DNA from: Paraburkholderia sprentiae WSM5005
GTDB taxonomy: Bacteria > Pseudomonadota > Gammaproteobacteria > Burkholderiales > Burkholderiaceae
Length of the DNA: 64,000 nt
Direction of reading: 5' to 3'
NCBI RefSeq assembly: GCF_001865575.2
Contig: NZ_CP017563.2
Span: 496,001 to 560,000, forward strand
The notes below the pieces were generated by a model that was given only the letters and a program-made list of their open reading frames with translations, did not search any database and had not been told where the DNA came from. The position numbers and the translations under genes are program-made. Positions 40,866-49,860 of this stretch are shown in pieces. The stretch's first letter is position 1, and each line of letters starts with the position of its first letter.

Positions 40866-41675
40866 TCAGCTGCGCTCGTCACTCCGACGTACGGCCTCCG
40901 CGTCTGCAAAGAGATGGAGTTCCCGCAGCAAGATCGACAGCGCCGCGCGCCGCTCGGGCGCCATATGACTGGATGCTACCCAGTCGGTTCCGTACGCCCC
41001 CTGCTGGAGAATGTTCCTTAAAAGTTTGCGTGCCCGTGGTTTCATTCGCACGAGAATTCCACGCCCATCCGCCGGATCCGGTATGCGCTCCACCAAGCCC
41101 GTCTGCTCAAGTCTGCTCACGCACTTGGTGATGCCGCCGAGCGTCATTGCCAGCGGTTTTTGAAGTTGTGTCGGAGATTGGGTGTAAGGCGGCCCTGAAA
41201 CCAGAAGCGCGTCCAATAGCAACAGTTCGGCCGCCAGCAGCCCCTGACTCGCAGCGGCTTCCTTGAGCGCCCGGTCGATGTGTGCCGATAGCCGTAGAAG
41301 GCGTTGCCCGATCAGATAAACGTTCGAATCTTCCGCTGGCCACTCGCGCGCCCAGGCTGCGGCCTGTTCGTCCAGCGCATCGCGATCTTCGGGCCATGCT
41401 GGCTGCTGTAACGCTACGCATTCCGTCAGGAATTGTGCTTGAGCCCGAGAACGCGTCGAATAGAACGCCTCGCCATGGTCATCGAAAGCGACGTCGATCC
41501 AGCCGGCCTCGTCAAGCGCATTCAGGTGACCCATTACACCAGCCCGCGACATGTTCAGTTCACGCGCCAATGCGGCTGCGCTTTGCGCACCCCCGCTCAG
41601 CAGAGTCAACAGTTGTCGTCTGGAAGCGTCCGCTAACGCGGCAAAAAGCGAATCTGCGGCCTTGCGAGCACTCAT
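40866..41675 (-). CDS. Regulator with two HTH domains, ArsR-like then MarR-like
   Basis: About 269 residues from MSARKAADSLF (ATG 41675; the ribosome binding site is weak and a GTG 11 codons upstream is possible). Residues 1-80 form an ArsR-like winged helix (DASRRQLLTLLSGG, ARELNMSRAGVMGHLNALDEAGWI). Residues about 120-260 form a MarR-like domain (LLAAELLLLDALLVSG, GGITKCVSRLEQTGLVERIPDPADGRGILVRM). The tandem of two winged helices in one chain is uncommon. It lies upstream of, and in line with, the sulfotransferase cassette and may control it. Confidence 0.8.
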   Translation of the reverse strand: MSARKAADSLFAALADASRRQLLTLLSGGAQSAAALARELNMSRAGVMGHLNALDEAGWIDVAFDDHGEAFYSTRSRAQAQFLTECVALQQPAWPEDRDALDEQAAAWAREWPAEDSNVYLIGQRLLRLSAHIDRALKEAAASQGLLAAELLLLDALLVSGPPYTQSPTQLQKPLAMTLGGITKCVSRLEQTGLVERIPDPADGRGILVRMKPRARKLLRNILQQGAYGTDWVASSHMAPERRAALSILLRELHLFADAEAVRRSDERS

Positions 41676-41827
41676 GCCATCATCGATCGGTTGAGACCTC
41701 GCTTCCACACAGGTGCCGTTTCCTGTCACGCGGGTCAAATTCGGCCACGCTAAGTTACCAGAAAATTGCGCCGGGAAAGCACGGCATAACTGGCGCTCTG
41801 CCTGCCCGGGTGCCCCCGATACGATGG

Positions 41828-42646
41828 CTACTGCTGGACCAGGTCGTACGCCGCCAGCGCCGCAACCTCCGTCACGCCGCCGTCGACGGGTAAGCACGCG
41901 CCAGTAACGAATCGCGATTCATCGCTGGCGAGGAACAGTGCGGCAGCCGCGACGTCCCATGCATCCCCCTCCAACGAGAGCGGCGCGATCTTGCGACGGC
42001 GTTCGCGAGCCTTGTCGTCAAGCATACTGTCCACCATTGGCGTAAAGATATGCCCCGGAGCAATGGCGTTCGCACGAACACGATCGCGGCCATACATTAC
42101 CGCGAGTTCACGCGTAAAGCCGATCATTCCCGCCTTTGACGAGCCGTACGCGGCCGACCCGTGGCTGCGGATGCCCGCGACCGAACTGATGTTGACGATG
42201 GCCCCGCCCCCGCGCGCCACGATCTTCGGCACCGCGCTTCGGCTCATCAAGAACGCACTTTTCAGATTGACGTCGATCACGCGGTCCCAGGCCGCTTCGT
42301 CGATGTCCTGCAATCGCCCCGGCGCGCCTGAGATACCGACGTTGTTGATGAGAATGTCCAGACCTCCATACCGCTCAACGGTCTCTTCGACGATGCGCGC
42401 ACACACGGCGCCGTCAGTGATATCGCCGGTCGATACGAATGCTGTGCCGCCCGCCTCCGCGATCAGCGCGAGCGTTTCGGCCGCCCGCTCGGATTGTTGA
42501 TCGACGAGACAGACGGACGCGCCCTCCGCCGCAAAGAGACATGCGATTGCCTTGCCCGTGCCAAAACCCTGACCGAGCGATCCTGCGCCGGTCACGATCG
42601 CGATCTTGCCGCTTAAACGTTGATGAAAAATTTCAGGAACGGGCAT
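41828..42646 (-). CDS. Short-chain dehydrogenase/reductase
   Basis: About 272 residues from MPVPEIFHQRLSG (ATG 42646). Cofactor motif TGAGSLGQGFGTGKA, NNVGISG, catalytic Ser in ISSVAGI and YGSSK dyad, and C-terminal FVTGACLPVDGGVTEVAAL. NAD(P)-linked oxidation or reduction of an alcohol/ketone. It is read in the same direction as the phosphotransferase upstream, but a 157-base gap with a perfect 17-bp inverted repeat lies between them. Confidence 0.88.
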   Translation of the reverse strand: MPVPEIFHQRLSGKIAIVTGAGSLGQGFGTGKAIACLFAAEGASVCLVDQQSERAAETLALIAEAGGTAFVSTGDITDGAVCARIVEETVERYGGLDILINNVGISGAPGRLQDIDEAAWDRVIDVNLKSAFLMSRSAVPKIVARGGGAIVNISSVAGIRSHGSAAYGSSKAGMIGFTRELAVMYGRDRVRANAIAPGHIFTPMVDSMLDDKARERRRKIAPLSLEGDAWDVAAAALFLASDESRFVTGACLPVDGGVTEVAALAAYDLVQQ

Positions 42647-42762
42647 GCTGTAATCGGTTGATGAAAGTCGATTGTCATCCTGAACGTTCGAGCGGGCACG
42701 TACTCGTGAACGTTCAATCCATAACTCGCCAGGAGGCTGCCGATAGCCGAGCTTAGTCTTGC

Positions 42763-42801
42763 AAAGGCAATAATGCAACATGTGGTTGCATTATTGCCTT
42801 T
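42763..42801. repeat. Perfect 17-bp inverted repeat, operator or terminator
   Basis: AAAGGCAATAATGCAAC (42763-42779) and its exact complement GTTGCATTATTGCCTTT (42785-42801) flank a five-base loop. It begins just two bases after the phosphotransferase stop (42804, minus strand) and 117 bases before the SDR start. As RNA it would form a strong AT-rich hairpin, but no T tract follows beyond TTT. The half-site GTTGCAT also occurs at 43989-43995 in the MarR/phosphotransferase divergent promoter, which favours an operator; a terminator is the alternative. Confidence 0.7.
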
Positions 42802-42803
42802 GA

Positions 42804-43943
42804 TCATGTCGATTCGCCTTCCGCGTCGTGATCCAGCAATGCCGCGCCAAAACGCGCCGCGTACGCCGTGTTCACTGCTTCCGTCTGGAAGCGGGTTTCG
42901 TTAATCGCAAAGATGAAGTATCCGTACGCAAGATCGCGTCGATAGTCGTGCCACGCTTCGTCGAAATCGGGCGCCTTAACCCCGAAAATCGCCAGTTGCG
43001 AAAGATAGTGTTCGAGCAGCGGCCGCTCCCATGAGCGGCGGTCCTCGATATCGAGTGCGCAACCTATGTGGTAGGCGACCTCCAGGCTCCAAGGCGCCCG
43101 ACTGACCTGGGCGTCGAAAAAACCTGGCGTGCCGTCAGCTTCGACGTACAAATTTCCAAGATGCGTATCGCCGTGAATAAGGCATACCGGTTTGCCCTTG
43201 TGTTCGCGTGCAATGCGCGCGAGAGCTGCAACCATCCAGTCCCGATCGTGCAAATACCGGCTTACTGCCGCCCCTCTCGGCAGCGACGTATAGTGGGCCC
43301 AGACGTCCGGTTCGAGATACCGGTTCTGATATTCCAGCGACCAGTCCGAAAAGCGCTCCCCGACCCATTCGAGCCGACCGCCGTTGTCGAACTCCCGGCT
43401 GTTCCATGTTTGCGCGTGATAGCGCGCCATCGCACTCAACCGCAGGGCGACGTGTTCGTAGCCCTGCGGTTGCTGGGCACGGCAAAACCGAACGTGACGC
43501 TCGCACAGGTCTTCCATCACGACGACGGATTGCCAGGCGTCAGGGTCCGTGCCCGCAAAAAAGCACCGCGGCGCATTCATATTTATGAACGGTAGAACGT
43601 CGCGATAAAAACGCATTTCGTTGCGATACATGTCCGTCATCGAGGGGCTGTGATCTTCGAAACCGCCCTTCACGATCATGCGCGACGGCAGCGCCATCGC
43701 ACGGCCCGTGTCGTTGTACTCGAGAGCAACACGCACCTTGGTCGACGTACCCGGCAACACATCGACGTGCCTGCACGAAGTCACTTCGACGCCGGGAAAG
43801 CGAAATGCGATCGCGGAGGTTAGCCACTGTGCCGTCACTTCCTCGACAACGACTGGCAACGCCATGTCACTTATCACACCAGATTCAGACAAGGTTCCTC
43901 CCGAAGATTGCAAACAAAAAGGCGCGTGCGCATCGTCGCTCAT
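42804..43943 (-). CDS. Phosphotransferase, aminoglycoside/ecdysteroid-kinase-like
   Basis: About 379 residues from MSDDAHAPF (ATG 43943, GGGAGCAGGT upstream). Kinase-fold motifs: RMIVKGGFEDHS lysine region, VVVMEDL, catalytic LIHGDTHLGN and metal-binding FFDAQVSRAPWSLEVAY. The DAQ in place of DFD and the HGDTHLGN loop resemble EcKinase/CHK-type small-molecule kinases that phosphorylate hydroxyl groups, for example of steroids. It is divergent from the MarR gene at 44056. With the sulfotransferase it is a second possible alcohol-activating enzyme in the region. Confidence 0.82.
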   Translation of the reverse strand: MSDDAHAPFCLQSSGGTLSESGVISDMALPVVVEEVTAQWLTSAIAFRFPGVEVTSCRHVDVLPGTSTKVRVALEYNDTGRAMALPSRMIVKGGFEDHSPSMTDMYRNEMRFYRDVLPFINMNAPRCFFAGTDPDAWQSVVVMEDLCERHVRFCRAQQPQGYEHVALRLSAMARYHAQTWNSREFDNGGRLEWVGERFSDWSLEYQNRYLEPDVWAHYTSLPRGAAVSRYLHDRDWMVAALARIAREHKGKPVCLIHGDTHLGNLYVEADGTPGFFDAQVSRAPWSLEVAYHIGCALDIEDRRSWERPLLEHYLSQLAIFGVKAPDFDEAWHDYRRDLAYGYFIFAINETRFQTEAVNTAYAARFGAALLDHDAEGEST

Positions 43944-43988
43944 ACCTGCTCCCGCTCGCAACATGGGGAAAACCACACCTGGCCTATC

Positions 43989-44032
43989 GTTGCATATTTG
44001 GAATGACGTGCATATAGTTGATTGCAAATGCA
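43989..44032. promoter_or_regulatory. Cluster of TGCA-centred boxes, candidate MarR operators
   Basis: Within the 112-base divergent region lie GTTGCATAT (43989-43997), GTGCATAT (44008-44015) and TTGCAAATGCA (44022-44032). TGCATAT is repeated 18 bases apart, close to two helical turns. The first box shares GTTGCAT with the big palindrome at 42785. A MarR dimer could bind here to repress both the phosphotransferase and its own operon. Visible repeats are fact; the binding protein is inference. Confidence 0.45.
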
Positions 44033-44055
44033 GCTACTTTTTTGGCAGGAAATCG

Positions 44056-44553
44056 ATGAATCTACCCGACTCCGTCACGCTCGAGCGAGAACCGGCTGGC
44101 GCGGAACCGGCACAGAGACTTGCGCCAGAGGAATACCGTACTGAAGAGAGCGTCGCGTTCAAGATGAATCTGGTTCGTCTTCTGCTTGGCGCGGAAATCG
44201 ACGCAAAGCTCGCTGCGAGCGAGCTTTCAGCAATACAGTGGGGAATCCTGAAAGCACTCTTCGACGGACGTGCTCGCACACCTACCGCCTTGTGCCGAGT
44301 GCTTCTCGCTGACAGTAGCGTCATGACCCGCAAGCTCGATTCGCTTGAAAAAAGAGGATTGATCGAACGAATTCGCAGCACTTCCGACCGACGCTGTGTC
44401 GAGCTCACACTGACTGCAAACGGCTGCCAGTTGTTGCGCGGAACCCTGCCGCACATCGTCGATGCAAGCAATCGGCAGCTTCGCGGCTTCACGGTCGAAG
44501 AAGTCCAAACCGTCAAACATTTACTCGATCGGATGATCGTCAATCTGAGCTGA
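44056..44553 (+). CDS. MarR-family regulator
   Basis: About 165 residues from MNLPDSVTLEREP; AGGAAA lies six bases before the ATG. The winged helix has SAIQWGILKALFDG, LCRVLLADSSVMTRKLDSLEKRGLIERI and the wing STSDRRCVELTLT. It heads the LuxC/LuxE operon (77-base gap) and is divergent from the phosphotransferase. MarR proteins usually repress such divergent operons and release DNA on binding an aromatic or hydrophobic ligand. Confidence 0.88.
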   Translation: MNLPDSVTLEREPAGAEPAQRLAPEEYRTEESVAFKMNLVRLLLGAEIDAKLAASELSAIQWGILKALFDGRARTPTALCRVLLADSSVMTRKLDSLEKRGLIERIRSTSDRRCVELTLTANGCQLLRGTLPHIVDASNRQLRGFTVEEVQTVKHLLDRMIVNLS

Positions 44554-44630
44554 CTAGCGACAGCAACCTCGGAATGGACCAGCGTCCGCGTCCCAAGTCA
44601 ACGCGTATCGATATTTGAAAAGGAGCTTTT

Positions 44631-46091
44631 ATGGAGCATCCCGAAACAAAAGAAAGGCAACGCGAGAACCCGGCGCAGGAGCCGAACCTCGCGCCGCTAC
44701 CGGTTTCCCACGTGTACCGCGGTCGCACTGTCACCGGAAGCGCCATCAACCATGTGTCGCGTGATCTTGGGCAAGGTTTCTGCACCCCCAGGATCGAACT
44801 TGACGACCTAGTGTGGCCGCGAGCTCAATCCGGTCCCGCTTTCGATACTCCGATCGCGAAGATCATCGACTTTCTTGTCGAGCTGGGGCCGCGTTTGCAT
44901 CTCGACGTCAATCCGCTCATGCAGACGGCGCTCGAATCGATGATCAAGGTGAGTCCGCTGGGGCGACGGATTCTCGAAAACTGCTATCGCGACATTCCCA
45001 ATCTTTTCGCACGCGGGGTGATCGAGGATGAGTTGCGCGTGAGTCTTGGCGACGCGCGCCTCGTCGACGGTTGGGTGGCACGCACTCTGCGCGGGCGCCC
45101 GAGTCGTCTACGCGCGTTTGCGCCGCGTCTCGTCCATGTCCTCGCAGGCAACTCGCCGATGGTGGCCGCCATGACAGTCATGCGCGCGGCGCTGACCAAA
45201 GGCGTCCACCTGCTCAAGCTGCCTTCGAACGATCTTTTCACGGCCACTGCAATTCTGCGCACCATGGCCGACATCGACCCGGATCATCCCGTTACCCAGT
45301 CGTTTTCGGCCGCGTACTGGCGCGGCGGAGACGAAAACGTCGAGTCGATTCTTTATCGTCCGCAGTACTTCGACAAGATCGTTGTATGGGGCGGCGACAG
45401 CGCGGTCCGGCATGTGATGCGCTACGCTGGCCCCGGGCTCGAGCTGGTCGCGTTCGATCCGAAAGTGTCTATCTCGCTGATCGGCCGTGAAGCGTTTGCA
45501 TCCGACGAGGTACTGCGCGACGTCGCGCGTGCCGGCGCAGCCGATGTGCTGTCATTCAACCAGGACGCGTGCAATGCGAGCCGGTATCAGTTCATCGAAG
45601 GCGACGAAGACGACGCCGACCGCTATGCCGAACAACTGGCGCTCGCGCTCGGCCAGGACTTTCGCTATGGCGACGGTCAGGGCCCGCAGGTGCCCAGCGA
45701 TATTCGCGAGGCGGTCGATGTGCTGCGCGAGATGGAGCCGCTCTACCGGGTATTCGGCGGATACGACGGCACCGGGCTCGTCATTCGCTCGGAAGAAATG
45801 GTCGATTTTCATCCCATTTGCAAGACCGTCAACGTCGTTCCGGTGACAAGCCTGCGCGACGGTGCGCGCTATGCAACCGTCGCCACGCAAACGGTTGGCA
45901 TCTATCCACCGCACCGGGTCACAGAGGTGCGCGACGCACTCGCGTGCGCTGGCGTGCAACGTATGGTGGCACTGGGCGAGTCTATTTCAGACGGGGTTGG
46001 CGGCTATCCGCATGACGGCATGTTCCCGATCCATCGATTCATGAAATGGGTCTCGGAGGAATCGGGCCCGAATCCGGAGGAGACGCAATAA
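44631..46091 (+). CDS. Acyl-CoA/acyl-enzyme reductase, LuxC family
   Basis: A 486-residue member of the aldehyde-dehydrogenase superfamily branch LuxC. The nucleophile appears as Cys314 in SFNQDACNASR; other family phrases are VLAGNSPMVAAMTVMRAALTKG, LKLPSNDLFTA, VVWGGDSAVRHV and DPKVSISLIGREAF. It would reduce an activated acyl group to the aldehyde with NADPH. AAGGAG precedes the ATG. The next gene starts on its last base (TAATG), and both neighbours are LuxE-like, so an acid-to-aldehyde reductase complex is implied. No luciferase (luxAB) or luxD is present. Confidence 0.88.
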   Translation: MEHPETKERQRENPAQEPNLAPLPVSHVYRGRTVTGSAINHVSRDLGQGFCTPRIELDDLVWPRAQSGPAFDTPIAKIIDFLVELGPRLHLDVNPLMQTALESMIKVSPLGRRILENCYRDIPNLFARGVIEDELRVSLGDARLVDGWVARTLRGRPSRLRAFAPRLVHVLAGNSPMVAAMTVMRAALTKGVHLLKLPSNDLFTATAILRTMADIDPDHPVTQSFSAAYWRGGDENVESILYRPQYFDKIVVWGGDSAVRHVMRYAGPGLELVAFDPKVSISLIGREAFASDEVLRDVARAGAADVLSFNQDACNASRYQFIEGDEDDADRYAEQLALALGQDFRYGDGQGPQVPSDIREAVDVLREMEPLYRVFGGYDGTGLVIRSEEMVDFHPICKTVNVVPVTSLRDGARYATVATQTVGIYPPHRVTEVRDALACAGVQRMVALGESISDGVGGYPHDGMFPIHRFMKWVSEESGPNPEETQ

Positions 46092-47476
46092 TGCAAGCCC
46101 TTTCCGCGCTGCTTCAACTCACCGATCTTCATGACCCTTTCCGCAACGCGCCGGAGAATCTCCATGCCGCGCAACTGCAAGCCGTGCGCGAACGCTTCGC
46201 GCAGCGCCGGCAGCAGATTCGCATTCTCGACAAGCGGGCCAGCGAAGCCGGCGTGACGGAAGTGAAGAGCATGAGCGACGCCGTGCCATTGCTCTTTGCT
46301 GACGCCGTCTACAAGAGCTATCCCGATTCGTTCATCGAGCAGGGAAAATGGCGCCACCTCACCGCGTGGCTTCAAACGCTCACAACCCGCAAGATCGACG
46401 GACTCGACTACGGCACGATTGCCGATCTCGACGACTGGATCAATGCGCTGCGCGCTAACGGCCACTACGTGATGAGCTCGAGCGGAACCTCGGGCAAGCA
46501 GTCCTTTATCTATCAGAGCGAAGCCGACCGCGAACTCGGCTGGCGTCTCCTGTCCCAAGGCATTCGCTGGGCGGCGAGCGGCATGCGCGATCCGTCGCGT
46601 CGGTATCCGGTGTTTCTTCTGACGCCCTCCTCCGGCTCTTACACCGGAACTGAGCGCATGGCGAAATTCGCCGAAGCGATTGCGATGCCGGGCGATATTC
46701 ATTACATGTCGGATGTGCCGCAAAGCGCCGCGCACACCACGCGCATGGCGCGCATGCGGCGGGCCATCGCGGACGGCACCGCGCGCCCCAGTGAAATAGA
46801 AGCCCTCCAGAACGAAAGTCGAGAACGCAGCGAACGCGTACAAGCCGATTTCCGGCAGTTCATCGACCAACTGCTGGAACGGCGTCACGAGCCCATGTTC
46901 ATCATGGGCATGATGGGCATGCTCTATCAGATCGTCGCCACGGCGCGCCAGCGTGGCATTCCCGACGCCGACTTTCATCCTGACACGATCATTAGTATCG
47001 GCGGCGGCAAGAAAGGTGCGAACCTGCCAGAAGACTTCCAGCAGCAGTGCGAGCGCTTCTTCAACTTCAACGCGACCAACTTCAACGACGGCTACGGCAT
47101 GGGTGAAGTATCGGGCTTTTGCCCGTGGTTTCACGAAGCGAAGGCGTGGACGGTCCCGCCCTGGCTCGTCCCGCTGGTGCTCGACTCGACCGGCGAACAA
47201 CTGCTTAATCCTGCGGACGGGAAAGGCATTGTCGAAGGACGGCTCGCCATGATCGACCTGCTCGCGGACGGGCGCTGGGGCGGCGTAATCAGCGGCGACA
47301 AGGTCACCATGGAGTTCGGTCACGGCATCGACGGCGTGCGCACGCCGATCATTCGCGACGTGGTGCGCTACAAGGACTTGCCCGGCGGCGACGATAAGCT
47401 GTCCTGCGCGGGAACGATCGACGCCTACGTCCGCGGAGAGATCGCCGACATGACCGAGGCCCGGGCCGCCGGCTAA
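46091..47476 (+). CDS. LuxE/PaaK-like acyl-activating protein, copy 1
   Basis: The 461-residue protein starts at ATG 46091, inside the LuxC stop (TAATG), with GGAGGAGACGC upstream. Adenylate-forming phosphate loop SSSGTSGK is at 129-136, and the later SIGGGKKG and FNDGYGMGEVSGFCPW match the LuxE/PaaK branch. It would activate a carboxylic acid with ATP and hand the acyl group to LuxC. Its N-terminus (DPFR, YKSYPDSFI, LTAWLQTL) is closely similar to the protein at 48396, so the two arose by duplication. Confidence 0.85.
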   Translation: MQALSALLQLTDLHDPFRNAPENLHAAQLQAVRERFAQRRQQIRILDKRASEAGVTEVKSMSDAVPLLFADAVYKSYPDSFIEQGKWRHLTAWLQTLTTRKIDGLDYGTIADLDDWINALRANGHYVMSSSGTSGKQSFIYQSEADRELGWRLLSQGIRWAASGMRDPSRRYPVFLLTPSSGSYTGTERMAKFAEAIAMPGDIHYMSDVPQSAAHTTRMARMRRAIADGTARPSEIEALQNESRERSERVQADFRQFIDQLLERRHEPMFIMGMMGMLYQIVATARQRGIPDADFHPDTIISIGGGKKGANLPEDFQQQCERFFNFNATNFNDGYGMGEVSGFCPWFHEAKAWTVPPWLVPLVLDSTGEQLLNPADGKGIVEGRLAMIDLLADGRWGGVISGDKVTMEFGHGIDGVRTPIIRDVVRYKDLPGGDDKLSCAGTIDAYVRGEIADMTEARAAG

Positions 47477-47513
47477 ATCGATGCTCCCTACTCATCCGAA
47501 AGCCAATTCGACA

Positions 47514-48365
47514 ATGACTGAAAAACAGACCAACCCAGCCGTGTGGTTCATTACCGGCGTCTCGTCCGGCTTCGGCCGCTCACTTGCGGAAGCGGTGCTC
47601 GCACGCGGCGACAAAGTGGTCGGCACCGTTCGAAATGACGCACAGATCGCGCCGTTCGAAAATCTCGCACCCGAACGCGCCCACGGCGTGCTGCTCGACG
47701 TGACCGACGCGGCGGCGGTGCCTCGCGCCATCAGCCAGGCCATCGAACGCGCGGGACCGATCGACGTACTCGTCAACAATGCGGGCTACGGTCTGTTCGG
47801 CGCATTTGAAGAGGTCTCCGACGCGGAAGCCCGTCAGCTGTTCGATACCAACGTGTTTGGAACGGTCAACGTGATACGTACGGTACTGCCTCATTTTCGC
47901 GAGCGCGGCCGCGGTCATATCGTGAACTTCTCGTCGGTTGCCGGAGTGATCGGCATCACGGGCTGCAGTTTCTATTGCGCTTCGAAGCACGCGATCGAAG
48001 GGCTGTCGGAATCGCTCGCTCGGGAGCTGCGTCCGTTCGGGATTCGTGTGACGGTGGTCGAGCCGGGTGGTTTTCGCACCAATTTCGCAGGCGGATCGCT
48101 GAAGTGGAGCGAGGTCGAATCACCCATCTATACGGAGACCGTGGGCAAGATGCGCCGGCACATGAGCAGCTACCACGGCACGCAAGCAGGCGATCCGGCA
48201 AAGGCTGCCGACGCCATCGTGCGCGCGGTTTGCGCAGACGCCCCGCCGCTGCGCCTGGCACTAGGTCCGGACGCCGTCGACGTCGTTCGGAAGAAACTTT
48301 CGTCGGTGCAAAACGATCTCGAAGCCTGGCTCGACGTGTCGAGTTCCACCAACTTCGACCACTGA
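47514..48365 (+). CDS. Short-chain dehydrogenase/reductase
   Basis: About 283 residues from MTEKQTNPAVWFITG; an ATG at 47481 in the same frame is the alternative, both with weak ribosome sites. Cofactor motif TGVSSGFG, NNAGYG, catalytic Ser in NFSSVAGVIG and YCASKHAIEG, and VEPGGFRTNF. It lies between the two LuxE-like genes and could reduce the aldehyde made by LuxC/LuxE to an alcohol, or oxidise a hydroxyl of the substrate. Confidence 0.88.
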   Translation: MTEKQTNPAVWFITGVSSGFGRSLAEAVLARGDKVVGTVRNDAQIAPFENLAPERAHGVLLDVTDAAAVPRAISQAIERAGPIDVLVNNAGYGLFGAFEEVSDAEARQLFDTNVFGTVNVIRTVLPHFRERGRGHIVNFSSVAGVIGITGCSFYCASKHAIEGLSESLARELRPFGIRVTVVEPGGFRTNFAGGSLKWSEVESPIYTETVGKMRRHMSSYHGTQAGDPAKAADAIVRAVCADAPPLRLALGPDAVDVVRKKLSSVQNDLEAWLDVSSSTNFDH

Positions 48366-48395
48366 CGCCCGGCAACTCATAGCCTTGGAGACGAC

Positions 48396-49760
48396 ATGTC
48401 CGCTTTGGACCCGTTCTACGCAATGCTGCGCGGTGAAAGCGACCCGTTTCGCCATCACCCCGAGCACCTTCGCGAGCTTCAGCTCGCTGCCATGAAAGAG
48501 CGCTTCGCCGAACGCCGCGAACAAATCAGGCTACTGCGCCGCAGAGCGGACGATGTCGGCGTCGCCGAGGTGGCCCGCCATGAAGATATGGTGCCCCTGC
48601 TGTTCGCCCATCAGATCTACAAGAGCTACCCCGAGTCGTTCATCGACAATGGCCGCTGGAAGCATCTTTCGGCGTGGCTGCAAACACTATCGAGCAAACG
48701 GGTGGCCGAAGTCGATCTGGACGGCGTGGACAATGTCGACGCATGGATGGACCGTCTGCGCGTAGCGGGACACCATGTTTTCAGCTCGAGCGGCACATCC
48801 GGCAAGTGCAGCTTCATCAGTCAGACGCAAGCCGATCAGGACCATGTCACCGAGTCTTGCGTGAAGCTGGGCGTGTACGGCAACGCAATGATCCGAAGAG
48901 ATGTCGGCGAGCGCCCGGTTTTCCTGATGATGCCGCCAGGCGGCGCGCATCGGCATATCGAACCGGTACTGAGCGCAGCGCAACGGCTCGGCGCGCAAAC
49001 CACGCTGATGTTCGACGAACCGGTGCTCGCATCCGCAACGATTTCGATGGGCCGCATGCGCCGCGCAATCGCCGACGGCTCCGCGAAACCGAGCGAAGTC
49101 GCGGCGTTTCAGGAGCAGGCGGTAGCGCGCCAGCGTCATACCGGCAAGATGATCGACCGGTTTCTCGACAAGCTAACCGCGCAGCGCGAAGTTCCCGTGC
49201 TCGTCCAAGGCAACTGGTCGTTGCACTGGACGCTCGTGGAGCGCGCCCGCCAGCGCGGCATTGCCGATGGAATCTGCCATCCGGATACGGTCATCACGAC
49301 CGGTGGCGGATTGAAGGGCACTTCAGCCCCCGCCGACTATCGGGAGCAGATCGTCCGCTTCTATGGTATTCGTCCCGAGAATGTACAGAACAGTTATGGC
49401 ATGTCCGAGATGATCGGGACCGGCCCCTGGTCGGAAGTTGCGCAAGGCTACGCGATCTGCCCATGGATCGTTCCGTTTGTCCTCGACAAGGCTGGGGAGC
49501 AACTACTGAATCCTTCGGATGGCGTAGGCGTTGTCGAGGGGCGCTTCGCGTTTTTCGACCTGCTGGCCGAAGGATACTGGGGCGGTTTCATCACCGGCGA
49601 CAAGGTCGTGGTCGACTTTTCACCGGCGGGCGACACCGATGGCCTGCAAGGGCCGCTGATCCGGCAAGTCGGTCGCTACGCCGATCTGGAAGAGGGTGAA
49701 GACAAGCTCTCGTGCGCAGGCACGATGGAGTCGTATGTACGTGGAATGATCAACGTTTGA
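48396..49760 (+). CDS. LuxE/PaaK-like acyl-activating protein, copy 2
   Basis: A 454-residue paralogue of the protein at 46091. The phosphate loop SSSGTSGK (130-137), TTGGGLKG and VQNSYGMSEMIGTGPW are intact, so both copies look catalytically competent. GGAGAC precedes the ATG. Shared blocks with copy 1 include DPFR, VPLLFA, IYKSYP and GRW/GKW-H-L-AWLQTL. The two may form a heteromer, or have different acid specificities. Confidence 0.85.
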   Translation: MSALDPFYAMLRGESDPFRHHPEHLRELQLAAMKERFAERREQIRLLRRRADDVGVAEVARHEDMVPLLFAHQIYKSYPESFIDNGRWKHLSAWLQTLSSKRVAEVDLDGVDNVDAWMDRLRVAGHHVFSSSGTSGKCSFISQTQADQDHVTESCVKLGVYGNAMIRRDVGERPVFLMMPPGGAHRHIEPVLSAAQRLGAQTTLMFDEPVLASATISMGRMRRAIADGSAKPSEVAAFQEQAVARQRHTGKMIDRFLDKLTAQREVPVLVQGNWSLHWTLVERARQRGIADGICHPDTVITTGGGLKGTSAPADYREQIVRFYGIRPENVQNSYGMSEMIGTGPWSEVAQGYAICPWIVPFVLDKAGEQLLNPSDGVGVVEGRFAFFDLLAEGYWGGFITGDKVVVDFSPAGDTDGLQGPLIRQVGRYADLEEGEDKLSCAGTMESYVRGMINV

Positions 49761-49860
49761 GCGCTGCTGCGCGCGGTGCGGGCCTAGGGGTGCCATGACT
49801 GGCGCCCCCTGGGGCTGATGAGTATACTGATGCCCTGATTCGGTCATCAAACATTCCCCG

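Noticed and set aside
49781..49808. Hairpin GGGGTGCC/GGCGCCCC after the second LuxE-like gene as a terminator
   Set aside because: The stem has a G-T pair and no T tract follows, so it is not clear enough to list as a terminator.
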